64,000 nt of DNA from Azorinus chamasolen (Eukaryota > Mollusca > Bivalvia > Cardiida > Solecurtidae): positions 50,117,394 through 50,181,393 of the forward strand of contig OY755252.1 of assembly GCA_963576725.1 (NCBI GenBank). The letters are read 5' to 3'. Positions 1 through 9,071 of the stretch are shown in pieces. Within the stretch, counting starts at the first letter, position 1. The number at the start of each line of letters is the position of its first letter. The notes under the pieces were generated by a model. It was given only the letters and a program-made list of their open reading frames with translations, was not told where the DNA came from and searched no databases. Position numbers and translations under genes: made by a program.

Positions 1-84
1 GAATGTTATTCACTAGTGAATATGAAAAAATAAATGATAGTGTTACGTCACGCTGAAGCCACGAGTTATGTTATAAAATTATTA

Positions 85-262
85 ACACCTTACTCCATGA
101 CTATTTCATGCAAAGAATAATGACGTTATGGATACTGATCAGCTGTTTATAATGGCGCCAAGTTCAACGGAATTTCCTATCATATCCTAGAGAAGCTGTC
201 TGATATGGGTCTACTCTGTTTGCAAATGTGTCGAAAGACGTATTTGTGGAGTAAATGGTTAA
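85..262 (+). repeat. Copy of hairpin repeat family A (degraded)
   Basis: The segment runs from 'ttattaacaccttactcc' through an 'aataatgacgttatg' block and half of a palindrome (gaagctgtctgatatgggtctactctgtttgcaaa) to 'gtaaatggttaa'. The same order of blocks recurs at 6535, 18430, 33484, 34455, 36692, 36930, 43470 and 43738. Here the left arm of the central palindrome is largely lost. Long quoted strings are avoided; the key shared words are 'ctactctgtttgcaaa' and 'aataatgacgtta'. Confidence 0.6.
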
Positions 263-357
263 TATTGCTAGACCAAAAACAAAAAAGCTGATAAACTTCT
301 AACAGTTCAACTCTTTTATGTTTCAAACGCCTAAATTCTCGAATTTACTTTTTTCAG

Positions 358-629
358 AGAAGTCACCTCGGATAAACATGTATCTACAAATGCGAGATTC
401 CAATGGGAGTGTCATACAATCTCTGAACACAGGTGTTTGTATTGCGACCGATCATTCTGAATTCCAGTCACATCGTAATTTTCTGAGAACATCACGTATT
501 TGTTTCCATGGTGATTTACGTAGAAATCCCCGACGTGGTTGGATAGCGACCGCTCAACTCCAGTCGAGTAATCTCGAATATTTCTTCAAACATCACATAT
601 TAGTTGCCGGATGTTCTTCTGTGCGCTAA
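358..629 (+). CDS. Candidate terminal coding exon, unknown protein
   Basis: A polypyrimidine tract and AG acceptor (cttttttcag, AG at 356-357) precede an open frame that enters in phase 1 and ends with TAA at 627-629. The roughly 89 residues have mixed, non-repetitive composition (KSPRINMYLQMRDSNGS near the start, GDLRRNPRRGWIA in the middle, ending GCSSVR). A canonical AATAAA lies about 140 bases past the stop. The stretch is not shared with any repeat I see in the window, which favours a host gene entering from the left. I recognise no domain. It could also be a chance open frame behind a chance acceptor. Confidence 0.4.
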
Positions 630-769
630 ACCATGCAATTTGCTCCGTGCACAGAAAAACCTCTGGGATCTTCCCCCGCCTGTTATTAGCTGGACGTCGT
701 CATAGGTCACCTTCCATAATTCATTATAACTATTTTGGCCACGAATATTGAATAGGTATTGAAAATTGA

Positions 770-775
770 AATAAA
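770..775 (+). promoter_or_regulatory. Poly(A) signal AATAAA
   Basis: A canonical hexamer about 140 bases downstream of the stop of the exon candidate at 358-629. The spacing fits a short 3' UTR. AATAAA is common by chance in AT-rich DNA, so the call depends on the exon being real. Confidence 0.3.
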
Positions 776-1004
776 CATGAAATTGTGAAATTGTTAAAGT
801 CAATGCACCGCTTTCTACATAGTATAATTTGTTTTTTCTTATCTTTTCAACGCTGAATTTACATAGTGGAAAAGCCCACGACTGTTTAATTATAGAGCCT
901 CAAAACTCAGTGTGAACTCAGTGTGAAAGCGTGTAAACTTGCTAGATCATTTTGAATGAACAACAGTATAGAAGCTAATCGCAATGCTCCTCTACGACAC
1001 CCCA

Positions 1005-1106
1005 CCCCTGCACCTCTCCCCCTCCTCCTGCCCCTCCCCTGCCCCCTGCCCCTTCCTCTCACCTTGCCCCTGCCTTTCCCCCTGCCCCTGCCCCCCTGCC
1101 TCTCCC
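1005..1106. repeat. C-rich polypyrimidine tract (CCCCTGCCCCT-type)
   Basis: About 100 bases of almost pure pyrimidine on the plus strand, built from irregular CCCCTGCC, CCCCTCC and CCTTTCC units. The open frames across it on both strands (proline/leucine-rich and arginine/glycine-rich) are products of the low complexity, not genes. The strand asymmetry could support triplex or i-motif structure. Confidence 0.85.
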
Positions 1107-1831
1107 CGTATTCAGTTATAAACTGTTTGCAAATGCCACTGCATGCGTGTCCTGTGCTCAATGTTTGCTTGAAGAAAAACAAAACACGGTTTAGACTCCA
1201 ATACAGACGTGATCATCTGAATAATGTATGCCACTAAAATCCATTTTTCTCAGACAACATTTTATTTTTCCACATTTCTCATTTATTTCTCTTTTCAAAG
1301 CGTCCCCAATAACTGTCATTAACCGATTAAAATAAAAACAAACGTGCAATGATATGGGCCTTTCGCTATGATTAATCTTCAACCTTTAGTCAGCCCATTA
1401 AACAGTTTTGTCAATAGAAGATCGATTAAGAACCTGATGTATTTCCATTTTCTTTTCACATATAGTGTCAAATCATTTTGGATCTAGACCAGAAGCTAAA
1501 TTACTCGGCGTTTCATTTAGATGCCAGCGGTTGGAACAACTTCATCTCCGATTCGACTCCGACAGGCTTGGGCAATAAAATATTTCTATTTTAAAACCAG
1601 CAGCATGATTGGAAAAAAAACGGTGCACTTTTGTGAACATTACATTTTTGCTGAGATTGTGATTCGATCACGTCTTCAATTTTGACCATTACAATTTTAA
1701 TTATTTTCTACCCTTTTATGATAATTATATTATTTTTCGAATTATGGATTAAGGTTGTCGACCTGCCAACTTCGACGAAGTAGTGCTAATACTGTATACA
1801 GTGGAGCCCCCTGACAGTTCTCCTCACACTT
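1107..1831. other. No gene recognised
   Basis: AT-rich single-copy-looking DNA with no long open frame, no RNA gene and no repeat shared with the rest of the window. Confidence 0.5.
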
Positions 1832-2080
1832 CAAAACTGAATACCGACACCTTTAACACAAAACTGAATACCGACACACCTTTAACGCAAAACTGAATAC
1901 CGACACCTTTAACGCAAAACTGAATACCGACACCTTTAACACAAAACTGAATACCGACACCTTTAACACAAAACCGAAGACCGACACCTTTAACACAAAA
2001 TTGAATACCGACACACCTTTAACACAAAACTGAATACCGACACCTTTAACACAAAACTGAATACCGACACCTTTAACACT
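1832..2080. repeat. 27-bp minisatellite, about 9 units
   Basis: Units of the form aaaactgaataccgacacc + tttaacac are repeated head to tail. Two or three units carry an extra 'ac' dinucleotide and single substitutions (for example accgaagaccgac at about 1975). No open frame persists through it. Confidence 0.9.
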
Positions 2081-2234
2081 TCCGACGCCAACTAAAGTTC
2101 ATTTGCTGAGCTTATCGTTTGCTTCAGGTTTGAAAGTGGCATTTTGTTTCCAATTTCTTTAACATGTAACCCGGGACGGAAGTCTCCATAACCTGTCACC
2201 AGGTGAACTATGATGTTCACATCACTCACTCCAT

Positions 2235-2717
2235 CGAGCGGGGTTAACCCTCAGTAGAAATCAATCTGTCTACTGACCAAGTTTAGCGAGGTTAACCCTC
2301 AGTAGAAATCAATCTGTATGCTGACCAAGTTTAGCGGGGTTAACCCTGAGTAGAAATCAATCTGTCTACTGACCAAGTTTAGCGGGGTTAACCCTCAGTA
2401 TAAATTAATCTGTATGCCCACCAAGTTTAGCGGGGTTAACCCTCAGTAGTAATCAATCTGTCTACTGACAATGTTTAGCGGGGTTAACCCTCAGTAGAAA
2501 TCAATCTGTCTACTGACCAAGTTTAGCGGGGTTAACCCTCAGTAGAAATCAACCTGTATGCTCACCAAGTTTAGCGGGGTTAACCCTCAGTAGTAATCAA
2601 TCTGTCTACTTACCAAGTTTAGCGGGGTTAACCCTCAGTCGAAATCAATCTGTATGCAGACCAAGTTTAGCGGGGTTAACCCTCAATAGAAATCAATCTG
2701 TATGCTGACCAAGTTTA
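2235..2717. repeat. 48-bp minisatellite, about 10 units
   Basis: Each unit contains the palindrome GGGTTAACCC followed by 'tcagtagaaatcaatctg' and 'accaagttta'. Units fall into two alternating types ('gtctactgacc' and 'gtatgctgacc'), which suggests some higher-order amplification. It starts about 150 bases after the 27-bp array ends. Confidence 0.9.
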
Positions 2718-3705
2718 CAGGACGTGGACGAACGTTCCAGGTAAGCTTTCAAATTTCCGTTGTGTGTAATTAAAACATTAGCTCTTGATTATTATCATAC
2801 AAACACTCAGATGAATTTCAATCAGAAAATTTGTGTTTGAGTAAATACTCAATAACTCATTGAGAACATGTGTTTCATCGTTGCATACTTACATTGAATA
2901 TAATAAATACATTTCCCACAAAATCATTACATAAACTGATCATTTAAGCAACAAAATTAAAATGTTTTGTTTTCATGTCATGCAAATAACATGATTTTGA
3001 ATTGACATACTTAATTGAGCAATCGTACTTAGGACCTGCTTTGGCAAGACTGAAACGGACAGACTTTGCACAAACAACAACACAAACATTTCCAAGAAAA
3101 GAATACTATGTTTTATGGTTATTGTGTGACCTGTATTTACAGTGAAACATCGGTATTAGCGGTATATGCGCAAAGTTGCCGCTTAATGCAGAATGAAAAT
3201 CGTGCAGAAAACTCCACTGGGAGCTAAGCAGCCACTTGTTACTACAATATTCATTCTTCATTATTAAAAGTTTAGATCTAGCGAGATTTTCCGTAGACAC
3301 AGGTGGTGTCATTATTATAGACTTGAGTTGAGCATTTCGCAACACATACGTAGATTGATCGTTAAAGTGACTGTATTCAGGGTTTGCAATAAAACGATTT
3401 TGTAATAAAAACCTCGACTGAATATGGACACGTTGCCTTTAATTTTTCAAATGGTGAAACACCTTTCATAACTTTATACCATCATGAAGCATTAAAACCA
3501 ATTGGTCAACTGTACACCTTTATGAACCATTACAGACAATTGGTTATAAACAGCATTTACAATATTAAAAGGGACCGGATTTGTACAAAAAACAACAACA
3601 ACTCTCCCTGAAAAGAATGGTAACATTAGTTGTAATTTTGCAACATATACATGAAAACCTCGTTATTCCGAGTATTTTATGCTGTTCACGTCAATATACC
3701 TACCT

Positions 3706-3773
3706 GTAAATAGTGAAAACCAAGATGAGACAGCTCCTGCAGGAGCTGTCTCATCAGGGTCTGCACTATTTAC
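3706..3773. repeat. Near-perfect palindrome (hairpin)
   Basis: The core at 3724-3755 is a perfect 32-bp palindrome with no spacer, centred on ctcctgcaggag. Outer arms gtaaatagtg and cactatttac extend the pairing to about 30 bp per side with minor mismatches. It belongs to the same broad hairpin type as those at 36495 and 48573 (agatgagac / gtctcatc). Confidence 0.85.
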
Positions 3774-3781
3774 AAATTGAT

Positions 3782-3817
3782 TGTGCAACCAGTGCACTCC
3801 ACAGCAGTGGTTGCACA
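3782..3817. repeat. Short inverted repeat
   Basis: TGTGCAACCA and TGGTTGCACA form 10-bp perfect arms around a 16-base spacer, immediately after the larger palindrome at 3706. Confidence 0.7.
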
Positions 3818-4057
3818 GAGAAATAATTGTAGATAGTGAAGATATATGTAATTATACAACAGAGCATGGGTAAAGAAGGAGAAATGTATTTTAAAATTCA
3901 GCAAGAGAAGGGTTAAGTATCATTACCGGTTTTAAGTCAGGTGGCAACTTATTAAGTCAGGCGGTAACTTAATGTAGAATGAAAGTCGTCGAGAAAGCTA
4001 CTCTGGGAGTTTTCTGTACACGTTTCACTCTGCATTAAGCAACAACCTGACACAATA

Positions 4058-4375
4058 CAGTTCAACTGAGACATGACCAACTCGGATAACTCCCGGATAG
4101 CTCCAAGTAAAGTTTGGTCTTCCAAAATTTACATTTTACAATACAGAATTATTCTAAAATGTATCACTACACATAGTTGGAAACACACGTGACATCTTAA
4201 TGCACGCCGAAAGTAATATCGAAAGCTTCTATGGGAGCTTTCAGCATTACTTTAGACTTGCATTAAGCTGTGAACTTGAGAAATTGTTCAGAGTAGAAAT
4301 CGGATGACTCGAACCTCTGTTATTTTGAAGTAATTTGTATGGTCCATTGAAGCTCTAGATATCCAAGTTCAACTG
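4058..4375. mobile_element. Pogo/Tigger-like MITE, copy 1
   Basis: The ends are CAGTTCAACTGAGACATGA at the left and the inverse of CAGTTGAACTTGGATATC at the right, each flanked by TA, as expected for a TA target duplication. The centre is a smaller hairpin (gaaagcttctatgggagctttc). Near relatives lie at 33097-33431 and 61079-61376, with a half copy at 35246. No coding capacity. The superfamily call rests on TIR style (CAGTnnAACnTC) from family knowledge. Confidence 0.7.
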
Positions 4376-4675
4376 TAATCTCTATTCTTCTACATTAACA
4401 TTTCGGATAAGCGAAAGTATTGTGTATAAATAAAAAACAGGTTTATCTGAACAAAGACGAAATTGCATGTATTCAAATGTCTAAAGGCCAACATATGACA
4501 TCTTGTAAAAATGTGCAGACCTTTTCCCTGGTGAATACTCGTGTGAGAATAAACGACATTGTGAATATTTATTAACTCATTTCTTTAATGGCATGTGTAC
4601 ACGTGGATTTTGTGTATTGGTAGAATCTGAAAACTCCGATATATTGTACTATTGCTCGTATTTGATCTACATGTA

Positions 4676-5085
4676 GCTCGTATTTGATCTATTCTGTTTT
4701 CAAATGTCTGATGCGTGTTTATATTGCTCGTATTTGATCTATTCTGTTTTCAAATGTCTGATGCGTGTTTATATAGCTCGTATTTGATCTATTCTGTTTT
4801 CAAATGTCTGATGCGTGTTTATATTGCTCGTATTTGATCTATTCTGTTTTCAAATGTCTGATGCGTGTTTATATAGCTCGTATTTGATCTATTCTGTTTT
4901 CAAATGTCTGATGCGTGTTTATATAGCTCGTATTTGATCTATTCTGTTTTCAAATGTCTGATGCGTGTTTATATTGCTCGAATTTGATCTATTCTGTTTT
5001 CAAATGGCTGATGCGTGTTTACACAGCTCGTATTTGATCTATTCTTTTTTCAAATGTCTGATGCGTGTTGCATCACCAGCGACGT
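4676..5085. repeat. 50-bp minisatellite, 8 units
   Basis: Unit begins gctcgtatttgatctattc and ends 'gtctgatgcgtgtttatat'. Units alternate between 'atatt' and 'atata' junctions. Since 50 is not a multiple of three, the short open frames in it shift from unit to unit and are not genes. Confidence 0.92.
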
Positions 5086-5207
5086 TCGTCGTCTCGTCCG
5101 ACTCCTGTTTGCATGTGACAGGTTGCGATTGCAGGTTAAAATTGACAATATCATATATTGGTTGAACCCCTGTAACTATATTAACACAAACAATGTCAAA
5201 TATGTCT

Positions 5208-5750
5208 GTAAGACTCAAATCGAGGGCCGATTCGAAAATCGTGGCCCGATCTTGAATCGTGGGCCGTTTTCTCTCAAACCGTGGGCCGGTTTATAACCCA
5301 CAAAAAAACCTGACAACAATACACATGTCACACATTTGATATTAGTGCTAATTTAAAAACTGCAAATATATCTAACATTAAACATATACATATTGACTGG
5401 CGGTATTAAAGAAATGAAAATGTCGAAAAATGTCTGCGCAAAACGATACAACGTCAAAACAGACGACGCTGTGCGTAAATGACGTCATGTTTCTAACCTT
5501 TGAATAGAATAGAATAAAGCAAAAAAGAAACAATGGACTCACTTGTGGACGTCGGGGTGAAAATAGTTAAGAAATGGATTTGATAACAGAAATTGCAAGA
5601 TTAAAGGCTGAAAATCCTAAGTGGTGGCCAAAGCGCCTTTCTGGATCGGCCCAAGATCGACCAACGATTTTGGATCGGCCCACGATTTTGGAATCGGCCC
5701 TCAATCTTGGACCGACCCTTGATTTGACTGACCCTCGATTTGAGTCTTAC
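5208..5750. mobile_element. 543-bp TIR element (MITE-like)
   Basis: Ends GTAAGACTCAAATCGAGGG and its inverted partner (ccctcgatttgagtcttac). The inner arms carry several diverged 'ggccgat..gaatcgtgggcc' steps on the left that are mirrored on the right, so the arms are about 100 bp. The middle has no long open frame. No clear target duplication was found. Confidence 0.7.
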
Positions 5751-5809
5751 ATATCAACACAAACATTGTCATCTATATCAACACAAACATTGTCGACCTC
5801 ACTTCGCAT

Positions 5810-6180
5810 GAATTACAGTAGAACCCGACTTTTACGCGACCCTTTTATTTATTGAATACAGGAGTGTATAAAAGCAGATATATGCTTAATGCAGTGCAAA
5901 AAATAATGCAGAAAGCTCCTGTAGTTTTTTGGATTATGTTTTGACCTGCAGAAAGCTACCACCTGCATTACAGACATTATGTTTAGACCTCTTTGATGGC
6001 CGCTTAAGACAGGTTCTACTGTAGTACCATTGTGTGGTAGCGAAGTAAAACCCTCTACATCGCTCTTTCAAACCAATGCCGATCTTTCAAACAGATGGCA
6101 ACTTAATGCAAGATGAAAATCGTGCAGAAAGCTGCCAAAAGAATGTTTGCATAACTTCCACCCTGCACTAAAAGCTGGTC
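5810..6180. repeat. Hairpin MITE fragments of the 'gcttaatgcag' type
   Basis: Two adjacent partial copies share 'ttacagtagaacc', 'cttaatgcag' and 'cgtgcagaaagct' blocks, arranged as inverted halves. The same vocabulary recurs at 3140-3250, 8040-8330, 41870-41965 and 60680-60835. No coding content. Confidence 0.55.
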
Positions 6181-6340
6181 CCTGTCTCAAATGACCTATT
6201 TACCAAAGTTCCGGGTTAATGGCATTGCACTGTATGTATTTTCGCAGTTGCACGGACAGGACACGTAACAATACTTCCGGATCACCCCTTTGATGTTTGT
6301 CATCATCCAGATCTAACTGTTTGTGAATGTAAACTACGCT

Positions 6341-6510
6341 TGCGTTCAGTAAACAGTAACTGTTATAGTTTTATGCAACTCTGCAAATTTCAAGACCAAA
6401 ATGTTGCGATACGGAAGTAGTCGCAACATTTCGGACTTAAAATTTGCGAAAAGTTGCGACAAGTTGCGACAGTTTTATACTACTACAACATTAACTGTTA
6501 ACTGAACGCA
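6341..6510. mobile_element. 170-bp hairpin MITE
   Basis: TGCGTTCAGT at the left pairs with ACTGAACGCA at the right, and pairing continues inward through 'aaatgttgcga' and 'tcgcaacattt' at the centre, so nearly the whole element folds back. No coding capacity. Confidence 0.75.
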
Positions 6511-6534
6511 ACCCAGGACACGCTGAACAGGATA

Positions 6535-6850
6535 TGGGTTAATGGCACTATTAACCATTTACCTCATGAATATTGATGTACTAAATAATGACATAAAGAA
6601 TACATGTAGTAATTAGATTATTTGTTATAATAGCACATGGGGACAGGAATATGTGGCTATTGCAGAAACTGTAAAATCATATCTATATTATTTCAAAAGC
6701 AAACAAAGTAGACCCCGCTCAGACGACTCCTAAAATAGACCTTGCTCCGATGTCTCCTAGAGTACACCTTGCTCAGACGGCTCCTAAAAGAGCCGTCTGA
6801 TGTTGGTGTATCTATGACGTATTTATGGAGTACAGATACAAGTCTCAGAA
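6535..6850 (+). repeat. Hairpin family A copy with tandem arm units
   Basis: Carries the family blocks 'catttacctcatgaatat', 'aaatcatatctatatta' and the arm gcaaacaaagtagacc. The left arm of the palindrome is triplicated in degenerate form (ctcagacgactcct, ctccgatgtctcct, ctcagacggctcct) before agagccgtctgat. Confidence 0.65.
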
Positions 6851-7390
6851 TCATGGACCAATAACACGTCATTGTCCAAATATACAGATATTCCGATAAC
6901 ACTAGAATGTTTACAGACACCTTCTCTGTGAAACTGACCAGCGGCTGTCCTGCTTGAGTTTGTTGCGAGTTTTACTCAGATCAATCCTGTGAAGGAAACA
7001 TTTCAATTTCCTCGTCTTTACGTCAAATCCGAAGCTGATGGCCAGACATAGAAATCTACAAGTAAAAAGGCAAACTCTTAATGGCATTTCCTACGACATT
7101 CTATTACATTTATAGGATCCTCATCGTTGAAGCCGGGGTGGCGGTAGGGGTGGGAGGTCACCAGACCGTCTATTCGTCTGTCAGTGTGTCAGTCTATCTA
7201 TCGCACTTCAATTTTTCCCGACTGTTTTCGTTGTCCTTTCAGAGATTTTTAGGTGGTGCTTTCTTAAACCCGTTCCTTCATGCTTAGACGCCTTTTCATG
7301 CCAGTTGCATACACAGTAGACCCTGTTCAGGGTTTGCTCTGTTTGCTTATGACATTATACTAGATCTAACACGGCAGTTTCCATCAATAC

Positions 7391-7640
7391 CAACGTGTAC
7401 CAACGTGTACCAACGTGTACCAACGTGTACCAACGTGTACCAACGTGTACCAACGTGTACCAACGTGTACCAACGTGTACCAACGTGTACCATCGTGTAC
7501 CAACGTGTACCAACGTGTACCAACGTGTACCAACGTGTACCAACGTGTACCAACGTGTACCAACGTGTACCAACGTGTACCAACGTGTACCAACGTGTAC
7601 CAACGTGTACCATCGTGTACCAACGTGTACCAACGTGTAC
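7391..7640. repeat. Perfect 10-bp tandem array, 25 units
   Basis: The decamer CAACGTGTAC is repeated 25 times without length change. Two units read CATCGTGTAC (7491 and 7611), exactly 12 units apart. The unit has no stop in any frame on either strand, so all six frames are open across the array and encode 10-residue repeats; these are not evidence of genes. Confidence 0.97.
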
Positions 7641-7735
7641 TTATGCCATTATAAAAAGTCAGCTAATAAATAATTATCATGGCATTATTTATTACATGAA
7701 ATTTGAACAGAGAAGGGGTAAATTGTAAATATAAT

Positions 7736-7860
7736 GTATGTGTGCGTGCGTGCGTGTGCGTGCGTGTTCGTGCGTGTTCGTGCGTATGTGTATGTGTGTG
7801 AGAGAGGTTTTCCGTGTGTGTGAGAGTTTCTGTGTTTGTGTGTATGTGTGTCTCTGTGTC
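7736..7860. repeat. (GT)n-rich microsatellite
   Basis: A run of tgtg/cgtg steps, interrupted by 'ttcgtgcg' and 'gagagag', follows closely on the decamer array. Alternating purine-pyrimidine composition could favour Z-DNA. Confidence 0.85.
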
Positions 7861-8008
7861 TGTTAGAGGGGGTTACTATTCATCTATTTGTAAGTACACA
7901 TCATGTCCAAATTTGAATGTGTTTATGGGCGTGATTCTGTCTCTAAATTTGGAATTTTTGAGACTGGAAAAAACATTAACCCTTATCCCGCTATCCGCTA
8001 TCTGCTAC

Positions 8009-8330
8009 CTGACTAACGAGGGATTAAGATACTGTTAAACAGATGGCTGCCTAATGCAAGATGAACGTCAGCTGACTAAAGAGGGATTACGATACTGTTA
8101 GACAGGTGGCTGCTTAATGCAGTGGGAACGTCACCTGACTAAAGAGGGATTAAGATACTGTTAGACAGGTGGCTGCTTAATGCAGTGGGAACGTCACCTG
8201 ACTAAAGAGGGATTAAGATACTGTTAGACAGGTGGCTGGTTAATGCAGTGGAAACGTCACCTGACTAAAGAGGGATTAAGATATTAAACAGGTGTCTGCT
8301 TAATGCACGATGAGCGTCACATTGCAGTAA
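8009..8330. repeat. 63-bp tandem repeat, about 5 units
   Basis: Units contain ctgactaaagagggattaag, 'atactgttagacaggtggct' and 'gcttaatgcag'. Each unit resembles half of the 'gcttaatgcag' hairpin MITEs, so this looks like tandem amplification of a MITE arm. Confidence 0.88.
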
Positions 8331-8530
8331 GCTGCCACTTCTCCCAAAGACTGACAATTGTGCTAAATTGAAGGTCCGGTTTAGAGGGGGTTTATAGCAA
8401 ATATAATAATATAAAGCTAATAGTTAGCATAAACAAATACTCATTAAAATTGTTTCTCAAACACTTTTATCAAATCGGAAGTAGCCAAACTGTCTTTTTA
8501 CAGCAAAGTAAGCGTTAAGAACTGACTTAC

Positions 8531-8644
8531 CCGCGTTGCCTTTTGCATTTCTTCTTGCATATCTTGAAGCGTGAGGCCCTAACCACGAACCCATCACGCA
8601 CGAAGCGGCGTGTTCTGATGTCTTTCCAACGCTCATTACCGTCT
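8531..8644 (-). CDS. Candidate internal exon, basic Cys-containing segment
   Basis: On the minus strand an acceptor (pyrimidine-rich run ending gactgcag) is followed by 114 bases that end at a consensus donor (GCGG then GTAAGT). The exon is phase 2 at both ends and has one open reading frame of 38 codons, including DGNERWKDIRTRRFVRDG and ASRFKICKKKCKRQRG. Basic residues and a CxxxC pair suggest an extracellular or nucleic-acid-binding segment, but I recognise no family. Being downstream of the CCP exons on the same strand, it could belong to the same transcript, yet its phase (2) differs from theirs (1). Confidence 0.42.
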
Positions 8645-8657
8645 CTGCAGTCTGATG

Positions 8658-8880
8658 ATAGTAAATAAAGCAACAATAATCAACAACTGGCACATGAAGC
8701 GGGGATAAACAAAGTAACAGTAATCAACAACTGGCACATGAAGCGGGTGTAAACAAAGCAACAGTAATCAACAACTGTCACTTGAAGCGGGGGTAAACAA
8801 AGCAACAGTAATCAATAACTGTCACATGAAGCGGGGGTAAATAAAGCAACATTAATTAACAACTGTCACTTGAAGCGGGG
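8658..8880. repeat. 44-bp tandem repeat, about 5 units
   Basis: Units contain 'aagcaacagtaatcaacaac', 'tgaagcggg' and 'gtaaacaa'. The array begins directly upstream (in minus-strand sense) of the exon candidate at 8531-8644, so its first unit provides the pyrimidine-rich intron end. Confidence 0.88.
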
Positions 8881-9071
8881 TTACTGGCAAAATGGTCACG
8901 TGTTTGACATCGAATACGCCGATGTTATTCGCCAATGTATTAGTATATATTCATGTTGTGTTTTAGATTCATAACTGTTCGAAATATTATAAGTATCGAC
9001 AGAACGGTTTATTCTGATTCACAGGGGCATTATGCGATATAAGTTCAAATCGATACTTTTCAGAATGATAA

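Noticed and set aside
956..1237. Proline/leucine-rich frame and its arginine/glycine-rich opposite
   Set aside because: Both come from the C-rich tract and lack any other support.
2235..2717. GGGTTAACCC units as telomere-like repeats
   Set aside because: The hexamer is not tandem; it occurs once per 48-bp unit as part of a palindrome.
1832..2717. CRISPR-like array (regular repeats and spacers)
   Set aside because: Units are directly tandem with no unique spacers, and this is animal DNA with no cas genes.
7347..7728. Overlapping repeat proteins on both strands
   Set aside because: All frames of the stop-free decamer are open; nothing outside the array supports a gene.
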